Positions 8,108 to 16,271 of a stretch of 64,000 bases of DNA are shown piece by piece. The DNA comes from JAZKBN01 sp040388605 (GTDB taxonomy: Bacteria > Bacteroidota > Bacteroidia > Cytophagales > Flexibacteraceae). The DNA is taken from positions 77,739-141,738 of the forward strand of contig JAZKBN010000013.1 of NCBI GenBank assembly GCA_040388605.1. The letters run 5' to 3'. The translations under genes and the position numbers were made by a program. Below the pieces are notes generated by a model, which was given only the letters and a program-made list of their open reading frames with translations, was not told the origin of the DNA and did no database searches. The first letter of the stretch is position 1, and each line of letters begins with the position of its first letter.

Positions 8108-8307
8108 TTTCTTAAAAGCATCTCTGCTTTACCAATATACCAAATTCTAATCTTCTTTAATTGCGCAGCAGGCAAATGGCCCTCTGTAAGTTCCCCGCTT
8201 AGAACACTGAATACTGCCTTGTAATCATTATACATTGCGTGGAAGTGCGGGGGATTATGCTCCCGCTTACGAATGGTAATTTCAATACCATGAATCAGAA
8301 CTTTCAT
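8074..8307 (-). CDS. DUF4160 domain protein (possible toxin partner)
   Basis: The 77-residue protein shows the DUF4160 signature IRKREHNPPHFHAMYNDYKAVFSV, with a conserved His-rich segment, then LPAAQLKKIRIWYIGKAEML and a final Trp-Lys segment. It is first in an operon with the DUF2442-XRE gene, and the coding ends overlap. Such pairs are listed among predicted toxin-antitoxin-like systems. To my knowledge toxicity is not established for the family, so the role is inferred. An inverted repeat covers the promoter. Confidence 0.85.
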   Translation of the reverse strand: MKVLIHGIEITIRKREHNPPHFHAMYNDYKAVFSVLSGELTEGHLPAAQLKKIRIWYIGKAEMLLRKWKELNPHLRE

Positions 8308-8384
8308 TATCTGTTTTAATTATGTCGATGTTTCATCTTTATATATTTTAGTTGCTTCTGTTGTTGGTAGGTAAATAAGCAAAA

Positions 8385-8410
8385 CAAAAGTAACCAAATT
8401 AGATTACTTT
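8385..8410 (-). promoter_or_regulatory. Promoter and putative operator of the DUF4160/DUF2442-XRE operon
   Basis: The minus strand carries TACTTTTG (8385-8392), matching TAnnTTTG, about 78 bp upstream of the DUF4160 start. A perfect inverted repeat AAAGTAA/TTACTTT (8387-8393 and 8404-8410, 10-bp spacer) overlaps it. A repressor bound there would block transcription, which fits autoregulation by the XRE partner. Confidence 0.5.
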
Positions 8411-8452
8411 GTCAATTCTTTTTTTTCGCCCAACTTTTGCTTACCTTCCCGT

Positions 8453-9370
8453 ATGCCCGAGCAGCACGCACACAGCCACAACCACCACATTCACCCCACG
8501 CCTAAGGCCGGCCCTGCCTTTGCCACGGGCCTGCTCATGAACCTGGGCTACCTCGTTTTCGAGGCAGGCATGGGTTTTTATTACAACAGCCTGAGCCTGC
8601 TCAGCGATGCAGGCCACAACCTCAGCGATGTGGCATCGCTGCTGCTTTCTTTCATTGCCATCAGGGTGGCTGCAATCAGGCCTTCGGCGGCTTACAGCTA
8701 CGGCTTTGGCAAGGGGACTATTTTAGCATCGCTCATGAACAGCCTGTTGTTATTGGGTACAGTGGTGTTTATCGGTTTCGAGGCGGTTGAGCGTTTTATG
8801 CACCCGGCCCCGGTGCCCGGCGGTATAATTGCCTGGGTGGCAGGCCTGGGAATTCTGGTAAACGCCGGTTCGGCCTGGTTGTTTCACGGACACAGCGAGC
8901 TGAACGCAAGGGGCGCTTACCTGCACTTGATGAGCGATGCCGCAGTTTCGGCCATTGTGGTTGCGGGCGGCATTGCCATAAACATGACCGGTCTGAGCAT
9001 TATAGACCCCCTGCTCTCGGTATTGGTAATGGGTATTTTGCTGAAAAGTGCCTGGGGCTTATTAAAAGAAAGCCTCGCCATGAGCCTCGATGCCGTACCG
9101 GCCACAATTGCGCTTGATTTACCGCGGGAAACAATCAGGAATACTTTTGGCGTAATCAGCGTACACCATTTGCACGTTTGGCCCGTAAGCACCACCGAAA
9201 CTGCCCTCACTGCCCATATTGTTGTATCGGCCGGCATTACCGACAATAATTTACAAAAGCTGAAAGCCGAAATCAGGCATAATTTGCAGCACATTGGCAT
9301 TAGCCACGCCACCCTGGAAACCGAAGCCGAAGGCCTTGAATGCGCCGATGAAAACGAGAACTGCATTTAA
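8453..9370 (+). CDS. Cation diffusion facilitator (CzcD-like) metal exporter
   Basis: The 305-residue protein has a His-rich N-terminus (HAHSHNHHIH) that can collect zinc-like metals, and about six membrane segments. The characteristic metal-site motif SDAGHNLSDV is in helix 2 and the matching SDAAVSAIVV in helix 5. The C-terminal cytoplasmic domain has HHLHVWPVSTTETALTAHI, the conserved HxHxW segment of CDF proteins. It exports Zn2+, Co2+ or Cd2+ across the inner membrane by proton exchange. A small lipoprotein gene overlaps its stop codon. Confidence 0.92.
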   Translation: MPEQHAHSHNHHIHPTPKAGPAFATGLLMNLGYLVFEAGMGFYYNSLSLLSDAGHNLSDVASLLLSFIAIRVAAIRPSAAYSYGFGKGTILASLMNSLLLLGTVVFIGFEAVERFMHPAPVPGGIIAWVAGLGILVNAGSAWLFHGHSELNARGAYLHLMSDAAVSAIVVAGGIAINMTGLSIIDPLLSVLVMGILLKSAWGLLKESLAMSLDAVPATIALDLPRETIRNTFGVISVHHLHVWPVSTTETALTAHIVVSAGITDNNLQKLKAEIRHNLQHIGISHATLETEAEGLECADENENCI

Positions 9371-9546
9371 TGCAATTTCAGGCGGCCTGGTTCCGTTTAA
9401 CCCGAAAAACAATTATTCAGCATGCTTTCTCCGCGTTTAATGCCGCTTCTTATTTAATCCCTGCACTCGCCCTGCTCTTTGCCGGTTGCACCGGCAGCCG
9501 CATATTCAAGAAGGGGCCAATACCTTGCCCGGTGAAGGATTGTTAG
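9370..9546 (+). CDS. 58-residue putative lipoprotein, coupled to the CDF exporter
   Basis: ATG at 9370 overlaps the TAA stop of the CDF gene by one base (TAATG), a layout typical of translational coupling. The frame encodes a basic N-terminus, a hydrophobic run and a lipobox LLFAGC with Cys40, then only 18 residues (TGSRIFKKGPIPCPVKDC). A late pair of cysteines (Cys53, Cys58) in PCPVKDC could bind metal, which would suit the exporter next door. That is inference. The pre-peptide is rather long (39 residues). A terminator follows 20 bp after the stop. Confidence 0.6.
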   Translation: MQFQAAWFRLTRKTIIQHAFSAFNAASYLIPALALLFAGCTGSRIFKKGPIPCPVKDC

Positions 9547-9565
9547 GGGGGCTAATGGGTGTTTG

Positions 9566-9600
9566 GGGTGGGTATTATGCCCCACCCTATGCCATTTTTT
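9566..9600 (+). terminator. Terminator of the CDF/lipoprotein operon
   Basis: The stem GGGTGGG (9566-9572) / CCCACCC (9581-9587) has an 8-nt loop and a TTTTTT run at 9595-9600. Confidence 0.65.
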
Positions 9601-9639
9601 GTTTAGAGGTTGTTTAATATCTTTAAGTTGAAGAGTAAA

Positions 9640-9798
9640 ATGTCAGTTAAGTTCAGGATTTGGGTTAAAGGCTTACTCATATTAGGGATTGAATGGATTT
9701 CTATTTTGGCAGTCATTTTTTTGCTTGAGATAACACTGGGTCAGCAATTTGTCCAACAAGGAATAGGGAATAACTGTATTGCTTTAGAGTTTTTATAA
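9640..9798 (+). CDS. Possible 52-residue single-pass membrane peptide in the AT-rich island
   Basis: An ATG at 9640 opens MSVKFRIWVKGLLILGIEW, with one strong hydrophobic helix (about residues 10-33). The frame is open from a TTG at 9610. It has no recognised family. It stands at the left end of the AT-rich insertion, just upstream of the TIR gene, and could be a remnant or a small partner. No promoter or ribosome-binding evidence decides the matter. Confidence 0.25.
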   Translation: MSVKFRIWVKGLLILGIEWISILAVIFLLEITLGQQFVQQGIGNNCIALEFL

Positions 9799-9905
9799 AC
9801 ATTTTATTAAATGATAAGCAGAAAAACACTTAATTTGCGTAAAATATCTCCGTTTATACCTACTTAAGTTTACTCGTATTGCAATACTTGTAAAATTCTA
9901 TAGAA

Positions 9906-10316
9906 ATGGCTTATCCAAGAGTCTTTACAAGTTATGATTTTGACAACGATAGAGCACAGAAAACTCTATTTATTGGTCAATCAATTCATTCACAAACCCC
10001 ATTTGATATTCAAGACTGGTCGTCTAAGGCTGCACTTCCACAAAGAGAGTGGGAACAGCTGGTAAGAGCTAAAATCAATAAGTGTAATATGGTTGTTGTG
10101 TTGGTTGGCCCTAAAACTTATACAGCAACTGGGGTAATAAAAGAGATAGATTTTGCGCGGAGCCAAAACGTGCCCTATTTTGGTGTATACGTTGCAGGTG
10201 CAAACCAATATACGCCATTACCAACAGGCCTTCCAAGAAATAGAGTTATTCCTTGGCGTTGGGACAGTATAAGTAATGCAATAGATCAATTAATGAATGA
10301 AGGTAAAAATTTATAA
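9906..10316 (+). CDS. thsB: ThsB-type TIR-like domain protein (DUF1863 family), predicted NAD-derived signal synthase
   Basis: The 136 residues make up a single TIR-like domain. It begins RVFTSYDFDND, continues with FDIQDWSSKAALP and the strand MVVVLVGPKTYTATGV, and then KEIDFARSQNVPYFGVY. This matches the ThsB/MTH538 TIR-like family order, with the Asp-Trp-Ser segment and TxTATGVxxE. Glu80 is placed like the catalytic Glu of TIR NADases. Family members sense phage infection and convert NAD+ into cyclic ADP-ribose isomers. The stop codon lies two bases before the start of a caspase-like gene, so the two are almost certainly one operon. The gene and its neighbour are visibly AT-richer than flanking genes, which suggests transfer. 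Confidence 0.88.
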   Translation: MAYPRVFTSYDFDNDRAQKTLFIGQSIHSQTPFDIQDWSSKAALPQREWEQLVRAKINKCNMVVVLVGPKTYTATGVIKEIDFARSQNVPYFGVYVAGANQYTPLPTGLPRNRVIPWRWDSISNAIDQLMNEGKNL

Positions 10317-10318
10317 CC

Positions 10319-11272
10319 ATGAGAAAAGCTCTTGTTATTGGAATTGATTACTATGAAAATGTAAGTAAACTTCGAGGCTGCGTAAATGATGCATTTAACG
10401 TTAAAACGGTGCTTGAAAGACATAGTAATGGGACTAAAAATTTTGATGTTCTTTTAAAATATAGCTTAGGATCGGATTCAAAAATTATAAGAAGCGAACT
10501 AAAAAAAGATGTAAAAAAATTATTTAGCGATAAAGCAGATATTGCTCTTTTCTATTTTTCCGGCCATGGTTACATAGAGAGTACTGGCGGCTATTTAGTT
10601 ACATCAGAGTGCTCGGATGGGGACGATGGATTACCTATGAATGAATTACTTACAATTGCCAATGAATCGAAAGCCACTAACAAAATAATAATATTAGACT
10701 GCTGTCATGCAGGTGTAATGGGAAATAACACACCAAATGAGGATAAAGCATTTCTTTCTGAAGGGTTGACTATTTTAACAGCATCAAGTCAAGATCAATA
10801 TGCTCTTGAAATAGATGGTACAGGGGTTTTTACTTCCTTATTTGTTGACGCCATGAATGGTAGTGCATCAAATTTAGTTGGAGACGTAACACCGGGTTCT
10901 ATTTATGCACATATTGACCAATCTTTAGGGCCTTGGGAGCAAAGGCCTATTTTTAAGACTAACGTAAGGAATTTTACTACCCTTAGAAAGGTGCAACCAC
11001 CTATTACGTTGGAAGATTTGAAAAAAATAACAGAATATTTTACTGACAAAGGTATGGAATTCAAACTGGATCCGTCATTTGAGCCACAAAGTGAAAACCC
11101 AAATGAAGACAATGTAAGAGCTTTTTCTAATTTGCAAAAATACAATAGAGTTAATCTTGTTGTTCCGGTTGAGGCTACTCATATGTATTTTGCTGCAATG
11201 CAATCGAAATCATGTAGACTAACAGTTTTGGGTGAGCATTATTGGAACCTAATTACGAAGGACAGAATATAA
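10319..11272 (+). CDS. Caspase-like (C14) protease effector of a TIR-caspase (type IV Thoeris-like) defence system
   Basis: The N-terminal 220 residues form a caspase/metacaspase fold. The opening is RKALVIGIDYY, the catalytic His is in FYFSGHGY (His83), and the catalytic Cys is in ILDCCHAG (Cys129), followed by LTASSQDQYA and GVFTSLFVDAM. A C-terminal region (about 228-317) ends with VPVEATHMYFAAMQSKSCRL and LGEHYWNLITKDRI. I take it to be the regulatory or ligand-sensing part. In type IV Thoeris a TIR-made cyclic nucleotide activates such a protease, which then degrades cell proteins and stops phage growth. This gene has no signal peptide, as expected for a cytoplasmic effector, and it is AT-rich like its partner. 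Confidence 0.88.
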   Translation: MRKALVIGIDYYENVSKLRGCVNDAFNVKTVLERHSNGTKNFDVLLKYSLGSDSKIIRSELKKDVKKLFSDKADIALFYFSGHGYIESTGGYLVTSECSDGDDGLPMNELLTIANESKATNKIIILDCCHAGVMGNNTPNEDKAFLSEGLTILTASSQDQYALEIDGTGVFTSLFVDAMNGSASNLVGDVTPGSIYAHIDQSLGPWEQRPIFKTNVRNFTTLRKVQPPITLEDLKKITEYFTDKGMEFKLDPSFEPQSENPNEDNVRAFSNLQKYNRVNLVVPVEATHMYFAAMQSKSCRLTVLGEHYWNLITKDRI

Positions 11273-11429
11273 TTTATAAACCATCATTAAAAACGGCTCT
11301 TTCCCAAGTGATAATTTAAATTCTAAATAATAGATACGCCAGTGGCTAAGCCTCAATGGTTAAACAAATCGTTGTGCAAACCTATCAGTGACGCCAGCTT
11401 TTAATTGCATTATGATGATTTCCCCCATC

Positions 11430-12950
11430 CTAAACCCCACCCCTGAGCGCCAAAAACGCCTTGCCGATATAATTAATAATATCCGTAGCATTCAGCGCCT
11501 CATACCCGGTTTCTTCAGCGGCCAGGTTGCCAGCAAGACCATGCAGGTACACACCCAAAACCGCCGACTCATGCGGGGTATAGCCTTGGGCAAGCAGGGC
11601 GCAAATCATACCTGTTAGGGTATCGCCGCTGCCGGGGGTGGCCATGCCGGGGTTGCCCGTGCTGTTAAAAGCCACATTGCCTGCCGGGTCGCAAACTGCG
11701 GTATAGGCCCCTTTCAGCACCACGAATACCTCGTGCCGAATACTGAAATCCTGCAATTTGTACAGTGCCTCGAAATCATTGGCCGATGCGCCGGCAAGGC
11801 GTTCGAACTCCTTGGGATGCGGGGTAAGAATGCTGTTCTTGGGCACATAAAAAAGCATGTCGGGGTTATCGGCCAATATATTCAAAGCATCGGCATCAAG
11901 AACCAGGGGGGTAGTTGCTTTTTCAAGGAATGCCAAAAATGCTTTGGCGGTCTTTTCTTCCCTGCCCATACCGGGGCCAAGGGCAAAGGCTGTAAAATTA
12001 CCTACGGGCGGCGCATGGACTATAAAGGGCTTGTTCTCATCGGCAATAGCCATGGCCTCGGCAATGGCACTTTGCATGGGCACCAAACCGCAGCGCGGAA
12101 TGTAGGCAGTTACAAGCCCGGCCCCTGTTTTCAGGCAGGCACGGGTGGCTAAAATAATGGCCCCCATTTTTCCCTCGGAACCGCCAACCAGTAAAGCCCG
12201 CCCGAATGTGCCTTTATGCGAAAATTTCCTGCGGGTTTTCAGCATGGGAACCACATCTTCGGCTTGGGTGAAGCTGAAGGGGTATTCGCCTTCTTCAAAA
12301 GCAGCCGGTAAAATGCCTATATCAAGCACCATGAATTCGCCGGTGTATTTTTCGTTGCCCGGCATCATGAAAGACAGGCGGGGAGCATGCAAGGCCAAAG
12401 TTATATCGGCACGGAAAACGGTGTTTTCAACAGGGGTATGCGCATCTGCCACTAAGCCCGAAGGCGTATCTATGGCAATGCGAAAGGCTGGAGAGTCGTT
12501 CAGGTGTTTTACCACTGCGGCGGCTAAACTGTTCAGCGGCCTGCTCAAACCTGAACCAAAAAGGGCATCAATTGCAAAATCGTCGGCTGAAATTCCGGGC
12601 AGGTCTTTGGCACTGCTGAGTTCCGAAAGGGCTAAGGCATCGGTTTTACGCAGCCTGCGCAGGTTTTCCTCCATATCTTTGGTATAACCGGCTTCGGGGG
12701 CAGGCAGCACGTATGCTTTGGCATTCAGGCCGGCATTTAGCAGGAGTCGGCACAGAGCGAGCCCGTCGCCGCCATTATTGCCGGGACCGCAGAATATAAA
12801 GTAAACCGCAGCAGGCGCAGCCTCCAGTGCGGCAATGGTATTAAAGAGCTTTTCAGCAGCCTGCTCCATTAAACGGATGCTGCTTATTGGCGTATTTTTA
12901 ATGGTAAAGGCATCGGCCAGGCGAATTTGCCCGGGGTTGGGTATTTTCAT
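11430..12950 (-). CDS. nnr: Bifunctional NAD(P)H-hydrate epimerase / ADP-dependent dehydratase
   Basis: The 506 residues hold two domains. The N-terminal YjeF_N epimerase has the glycine loop FCGPGNNGGDGLALC (53-67) and FRIAIDTPSGL. The C-terminal ribokinase-like dehydratase has GGSEGKMGAIILA, LGPGMGR, LVLDADALN, LTPHPKEFERLAG and the ATP/ADP-site motif GNPGMATPGSGDTLTGM. Together they repair hydrated NADH and NADPH in the cytoplasm. Length and domain order are normal for bacterial Nnr. The gene borders the TIR-caspase insertion. Its own sequence looks like host DNA. Confidence 0.95.
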   Translation of the reverse strand: MKIPNPGQIRLADAFTIKNTPISSIRLMEQAAEKLFNTIAALEAAPAAVYFIFCGPGNNGGDGLALCRLLLNAGLNAKAYVLPAPEAGYTKDMEENLRRLRKTDALALSELSSAKDLPGISADDFAIDALFGSGLSRPLNSLAAAVVKHLNDSPAFRIAIDTPSGLVADAHTPVENTVFRADITLALHAPRLSFMMPGNEKYTGEFMVLDIGILPAAFEEGEYPFSFTQAEDVVPMLKTRRKFSHKGTFGRALLVGGSEGKMGAIILATRACLKTGAGLVTAYIPRCGLVPMQSAIAEAMAIADENKPFIVHAPPVGNFTAFALGPGMGREEKTAKAFLAFLEKATTPLVLDADALNILADNPDMLFYVPKNSILTPHPKEFERLAGASANDFEALYKLQDFSIRHEVFVVLKGAYTAVCDPAGNVAFNSTGNPGMATPGSGDTLTGMICALLAQGYTPHESAVLGVYLHGLAGNLAAEETGYEALNATDIINYIGKAFLALRGGV

Positions 12951-13072
12951 TTGTTATGCGCTGCGAAAGAGGCTGTAATTTAGTTCAAAAAATAAGGTTC
13001 AGGCTACAAAGCCTTCCCCGGTTATATATGAACAGGAAAGTGTTATTATTTAAAGATGGCTTGCTTAAGCCA

Positions 13073-14221
13073 TCAGTTTATAGGTTCCTTAGCCAACACC
13101 TGGGTATATAAATCATTAAAAGCATTCCCAACAGTTTCTGCCGAATACCTTTTGCGGTTGCGATTAGAAATATCGGCATAATCCCAATCGGTTTTCAGGG
13201 CGCGCTCTATGGTCCATTCCCAGCTTTCGGGGGTGTTTTCGCAGATGAAGCCGTCGCCGGGGTTCATCATTTCGCGCATGGCGGGCAGGTTAGAGCATAC
13301 TACGGGGGTGCCTGTTGCCAGCGCTTCGCGGGCCACTATGCCGAATGTTTCGTAATCTGAAGGATGCAGGAATATATGGCTTTGCTGCATGAGCGCCGCA
13401 ATTTCCGCCTTTTCGCTGCGGCCGATAAAACGCATGGGCAAGCCGTTTTCAGCTGCCAGCTTTTCAAGCATGGCCTGCATTTCACCGTATCCGGCTATGG
13501 TATAGCGCAAATTAAACCCCTTTTTCCTGATAGCCGCCAATGCCGGAATTACCACCTCGGGCCTTTTGGGCGGCGTGAGGTTCATTACCGAAAAAATCTC
13601 TATAAAACCTTTTTCGGGATCGGGCTTGGGTTTATAGGTAAAAATATCGGCATCTATTACGTTGGGTATCAGGGCTATTTTGCTTTTGTCGGCTATAAAG
13701 CCTTCAATCTGCCCGTATAAGAACTGCGAAACCACGGTAATGGCCCTGGCCTCGGCATAAGCCCTGCGACCAAGCCAGGCCAGCTTATTGTGCTTCATGT
13801 AACGGGCCACCCCGCTCCAATGCTCGGTGAGCATAAAGGGCAGGCCGGTAAAATCTGCAAGCATGCGGCCTATGGCAGCGCCGGGGTACAATACCTGCGC
13901 ATGAATTATATCAGGCTTAAAGCCCGATTTAAGTATTTCGGCATACTGTTTCCGCACATACCTGAAAAGCAGCCAGGGATTGTTGTAAGCGGCATTATGC
14001 AGCATGCCGCGCAGGTGCAGCAGGCGGGTTTGTACGCCGCTTTCATCTTTAAAGCTTTGCACTTTGCCGTTCAGCAGGCCGGGGCCGGCACTGTGCACAA
14101 TGGCTAAAACGGTAACATCCGCGCCGGCTCGGCTTATAGCTGCAGCATACTCTTTTATAAATATGCCCAGGTGCGAACCGGGCGTAGGGTACCAGAAAGT
14201 TAATATAAGTACGCGGGTCAT
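13073..14221 (-). CDS. Glycosyltransferase family 4 protein
   Basis: The 382-residue GT-B protein starts MTRVLILTFWYPTPGSHLGIF. The donor-binding C-terminal domain has IGRSEKAEIAALMQQSHIFL and the E-x7-E pattern in YETFGIVAREALATGTPVV, typical of GT4 (group 1) retaining enzymes. It transfers a sugar from an activated donor at the cytoplasmic face. The acceptor is unknown. Its ATG overlaps the stop of the upstream GH13 gene by four bases, so the two are translated together. The pairing suggests handling of the same alpha-glucan or polysaccharide, but that is inference. Confidence 0.9.
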   Translation of the reverse strand: MTRVLILTFWYPTPGSHLGIFIKEYAAAISRAGADVTVLAIVHSAGPGLLNGKVQSFKDESGVQTRLLHLRGMLHNAAYNNPWLLFRYVRKQYAEILKSGFKPDIIHAQVLYPGAAIGRMLADFTGLPFMLTEHWSGVARYMKHNKLAWLGRRAYAEARAITVVSQFLYGQIEGFIADKSKIALIPNVIDADIFTYKPKPDPEKGFIEIFSVMNLTPPKRPEVVIPALAAIRKKGFNLRYTIAGYGEMQAMLEKLAAENGLPMRFIGRSEKAEIAALMQQSHIFLHPSDYETFGIVAREALATGTPVVCSNLPAMREMMNPGDGFICENTPESWEWTIERALKTDWDYADISNRNRKRYSAETVGNAFNDLYTQVLAKEPIN

Positions 14222-16074
14222 TTCAGTTCTATAACCATTGCGCTGCGTGCGGGCAGCTCCATTTCAGGTACAATGGTAACAGATTTGCCGCTAAGTACAT
14301 CGGTACCCGTAGCCCCTGCCGAAACAATTTCAGCAAAGCGCTTGGTTTTCAGTTTCTTCGCCTTGTCGTCGCCGTTTAAAATTACCATTACCTTGGCCTT
14401 GGCGTTGTACCTGAAATACACGTACACATTGTCTTCAGGAATAAAATGCTTCAGTTTGCCGGTTGAAAAAACAGGGTTGTTTTTGCGCCGGTTCAGCAGG
14501 TTTTTAGTAAAAGAAAGGGCCTCGGTTTGCTTGGCACCCAGCTTTGTGCCTTTGAATACGTTTGATGTATCGCCTTCCCAGCCGCCCGGGAAATCGTGGC
14601 GCTTCTCTGCATCGTTACTGAAGCCTTCCATCATAATCTCGGTACCGTAATAAATCTGCGGAACGCCGCGGGTGGTGAGCAGGAAGGTAAGGGCCAGCTT
14701 ATACTTGTTAATATCGGATTTTATTTCAGATGCGAAACGGCCAAGGTCATGGTTATCAAGGAAAATAACATTTTGCTCCGGGTGGTCGTACTGGAAATCC
14801 ATGGCGAGAATGTTGTAGAGGCGCATGAGGCCGCTGTCCCAGCCGCCGGCATCGTTAAAGGCTTTTTGGGTGGCGGCGCGTAAAGGAAAATCGGTGAGCG
14901 ATTGCAGCTCGGGCACATAGCCTTTGCGGGTAGGGGCTCCTTTTTTGAAGTAAGCTTCCAGCGCCACATCATCTGACCATACTTCACCCACAACGCTGAA
15001 GCCGGGGAAATCTGCCTCTATGGCACGCAGCCAATCAGACATAAAGTCTTTATCCGGATACGGCCAGGTATCCATGCGAATACCGTCGAGGCCTGAATAG
15101 GCTATCCACCAAAGGGTGTTTTGAATAAGGTAGGTGGCCAGCATTTTATTGTCCTGGGCCAGGTCTGGCATGGCGCGGCTGAACCAGCCGTTGAGCATGG
15201 TATTGCTGTCTGAAGATGATGCATAGGGGTCAGAAACCACCGACAGCCTGAAGTTCGAATTGATGTATTCGGCATGCCGGTGCACCCAGGTTTTCTGCGG
15301 TGCATCTTTCATCCAGAGATGCTCTATGCCTATGTGGTTGGCCACCATATCCATAACCACTTTCATGCTGCGGCTGTGGCATTTTTCCACCAGGGCCTTA
15401 TACTCTTCGTTACTCCCGAAACGGGGGTCTATTTTATAAAGGTCGGTAATGGCATAGCCGTGGTAGCTTTGTCCGGGCATATCGTTTTCAAGCACGGGGT
15501 TCAGCCAAAGGGTATTTACGCCCAGGTTTTGCAGGTAATCAAGGTTATTTACTATGCCTGCCAAATCGCCGCCGTGGCGACCCCATTCGTTTTTGCGGTT
15601 GGCTTTTTCGCGCATGCCGGCCACATCGTCGTTAGCCGGGTTGCCGTTCGCAAATCGGTCAGGGAAAATCATATACATTACATCCGAGGGGTTAAAACCG
15701 AGAATGCGTCCCTGCCGGCTGGGTTTGCCGTATAGGGTATAGGGTATTTTCTTAGTATCGGCCCCCAGGCTGAGCACTATATCGAAACTGCCGGGCTTGG
15801 CGGTTGCGCCTATGTTCAGGGTTACAAACAGGTAGTTCGGGCTGTCGCCAACAGCTGTGCCGCTGATGGTAACACCCGGGTAAGACAGCTTAGCCTGGGC
15901 TTTTGCCAAACCGTCGCCGTGCATAAGCACCTGTACCTTGTTATGCTTCATGCCCACCCACCAGTTGGCAGGCTCCACCTTATCTACCACCGGGAAAGCG
16001 GCAAGGGCGGGCATGGCAATCAGGCTGAGCATGGCTATTGGTACGGCTGAAAGAAACCGGGAAAATCTGTTCAT
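14218..16074 (-). CDS. Secreted GH13 alpha-amylase family glycosidase with N-terminal Ig-like domain
   Basis: The start at 16074 gives a signal peptide (MNRFSRFLSAVPIAMLSLIA, cut after ALA). Residues 27-120 form an Ig-like sandwich as in cyclomaltodextrinases, and the TIM barrel follows. Region I is VVMDMVANHIG, the nucleophile is Asp335 in GIRMDTWPYP, the acid/base is Glu364 in VVGEVWSDD, and the third acid is Asp443 in FLDNHDLGRFA. A C-terminal beta domain ends the 618-residue protein. It should cleave alpha-1,4-glucans or cyclodextrins in the periplasm or at the surface, much like SusA-type neopullulanases. No SusC/SusD genes are in the window. Confidence 0.92.
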   Translation of the reverse strand: MNRFSRFLSAVPIAMLSLIAMPALAAFPVVDKVEPANWWVGMKHNKVQVLMHGDGLAKAQAKLSYPGVTISGTAVGDSPNYLFVTLNIGATAKPGSFDIVLSLGADTKKIPYTLYGKPSRQGRILGFNPSDVMYMIFPDRFANGNPANDDVAGMREKANRKNEWGRHGGDLAGIVNNLDYLQNLGVNTLWLNPVLENDMPGQSYHGYAITDLYKIDPRFGSNEEYKALVEKCHSRSMKVVMDMVANHIGIEHLWMKDAPQKTWVHRHAEYINSNFRLSVVSDPYASSSDSNTMLNGWFSRAMPDLAQDNKMLATYLIQNTLWWIAYSGLDGIRMDTWPYPDKDFMSDWLRAIEADFPGFSVVGEVWSDDVALEAYFKKGAPTRKGYVPELQSLTDFPLRAATQKAFNDAGGWDSGLMRLYNILAMDFQYDHPEQNVIFLDNHDLGRFASEIKSDINKYKLALTFLLTTRGVPQIYYGTEIMMEGFSNDAEKRHDFPGGWEGDTSNVFKGTKLGAKQTEALSFTKNLLNRRKNNPVFSTGKLKHFIPEDNVYVYFRYNAKAKVMVILNGDDKAKKLKTKRFAEIVSAGATGTDVLSGKSVTIVPEMELPARSAMVIELK

Positions 16075-16135
16075 AGGAGTTTGGTGCCAGGTTGGTAATG
16101 TATGCCCCTTTCCGAGGGATTGCACGGCTGTACGG

Positions 16136-16143
16136 CAAAGCTA
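16136..16143 (-). promoter_or_regulatory. -7 element (TAGCTTTG) of the amylase operon
   Basis: The minus-strand TAGCTTTG matches TAnnTTTG, 62 bp upstream of the chosen amylase start. No clear -33 box is seen. Confidence 0.4.
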
Positions 16144-16271
16144 AAGGATTCAGGGGTTTTTAGGGGCATTTATGCTTAAAAAATGAGGTTCCGGGGCGCA
16201 GGCACATGGTTCCCGCCGCCGGGACCCGTGGCACCTTTGGTTAAAGGCACCGGTTTTTACCTTTTTTATGG

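Noticed and set aside
15274..15735. 153-residue plus-strand frame opposite the amylase
   Set aside because: It is antisense to the catalytic barrel and has no plausible start context.
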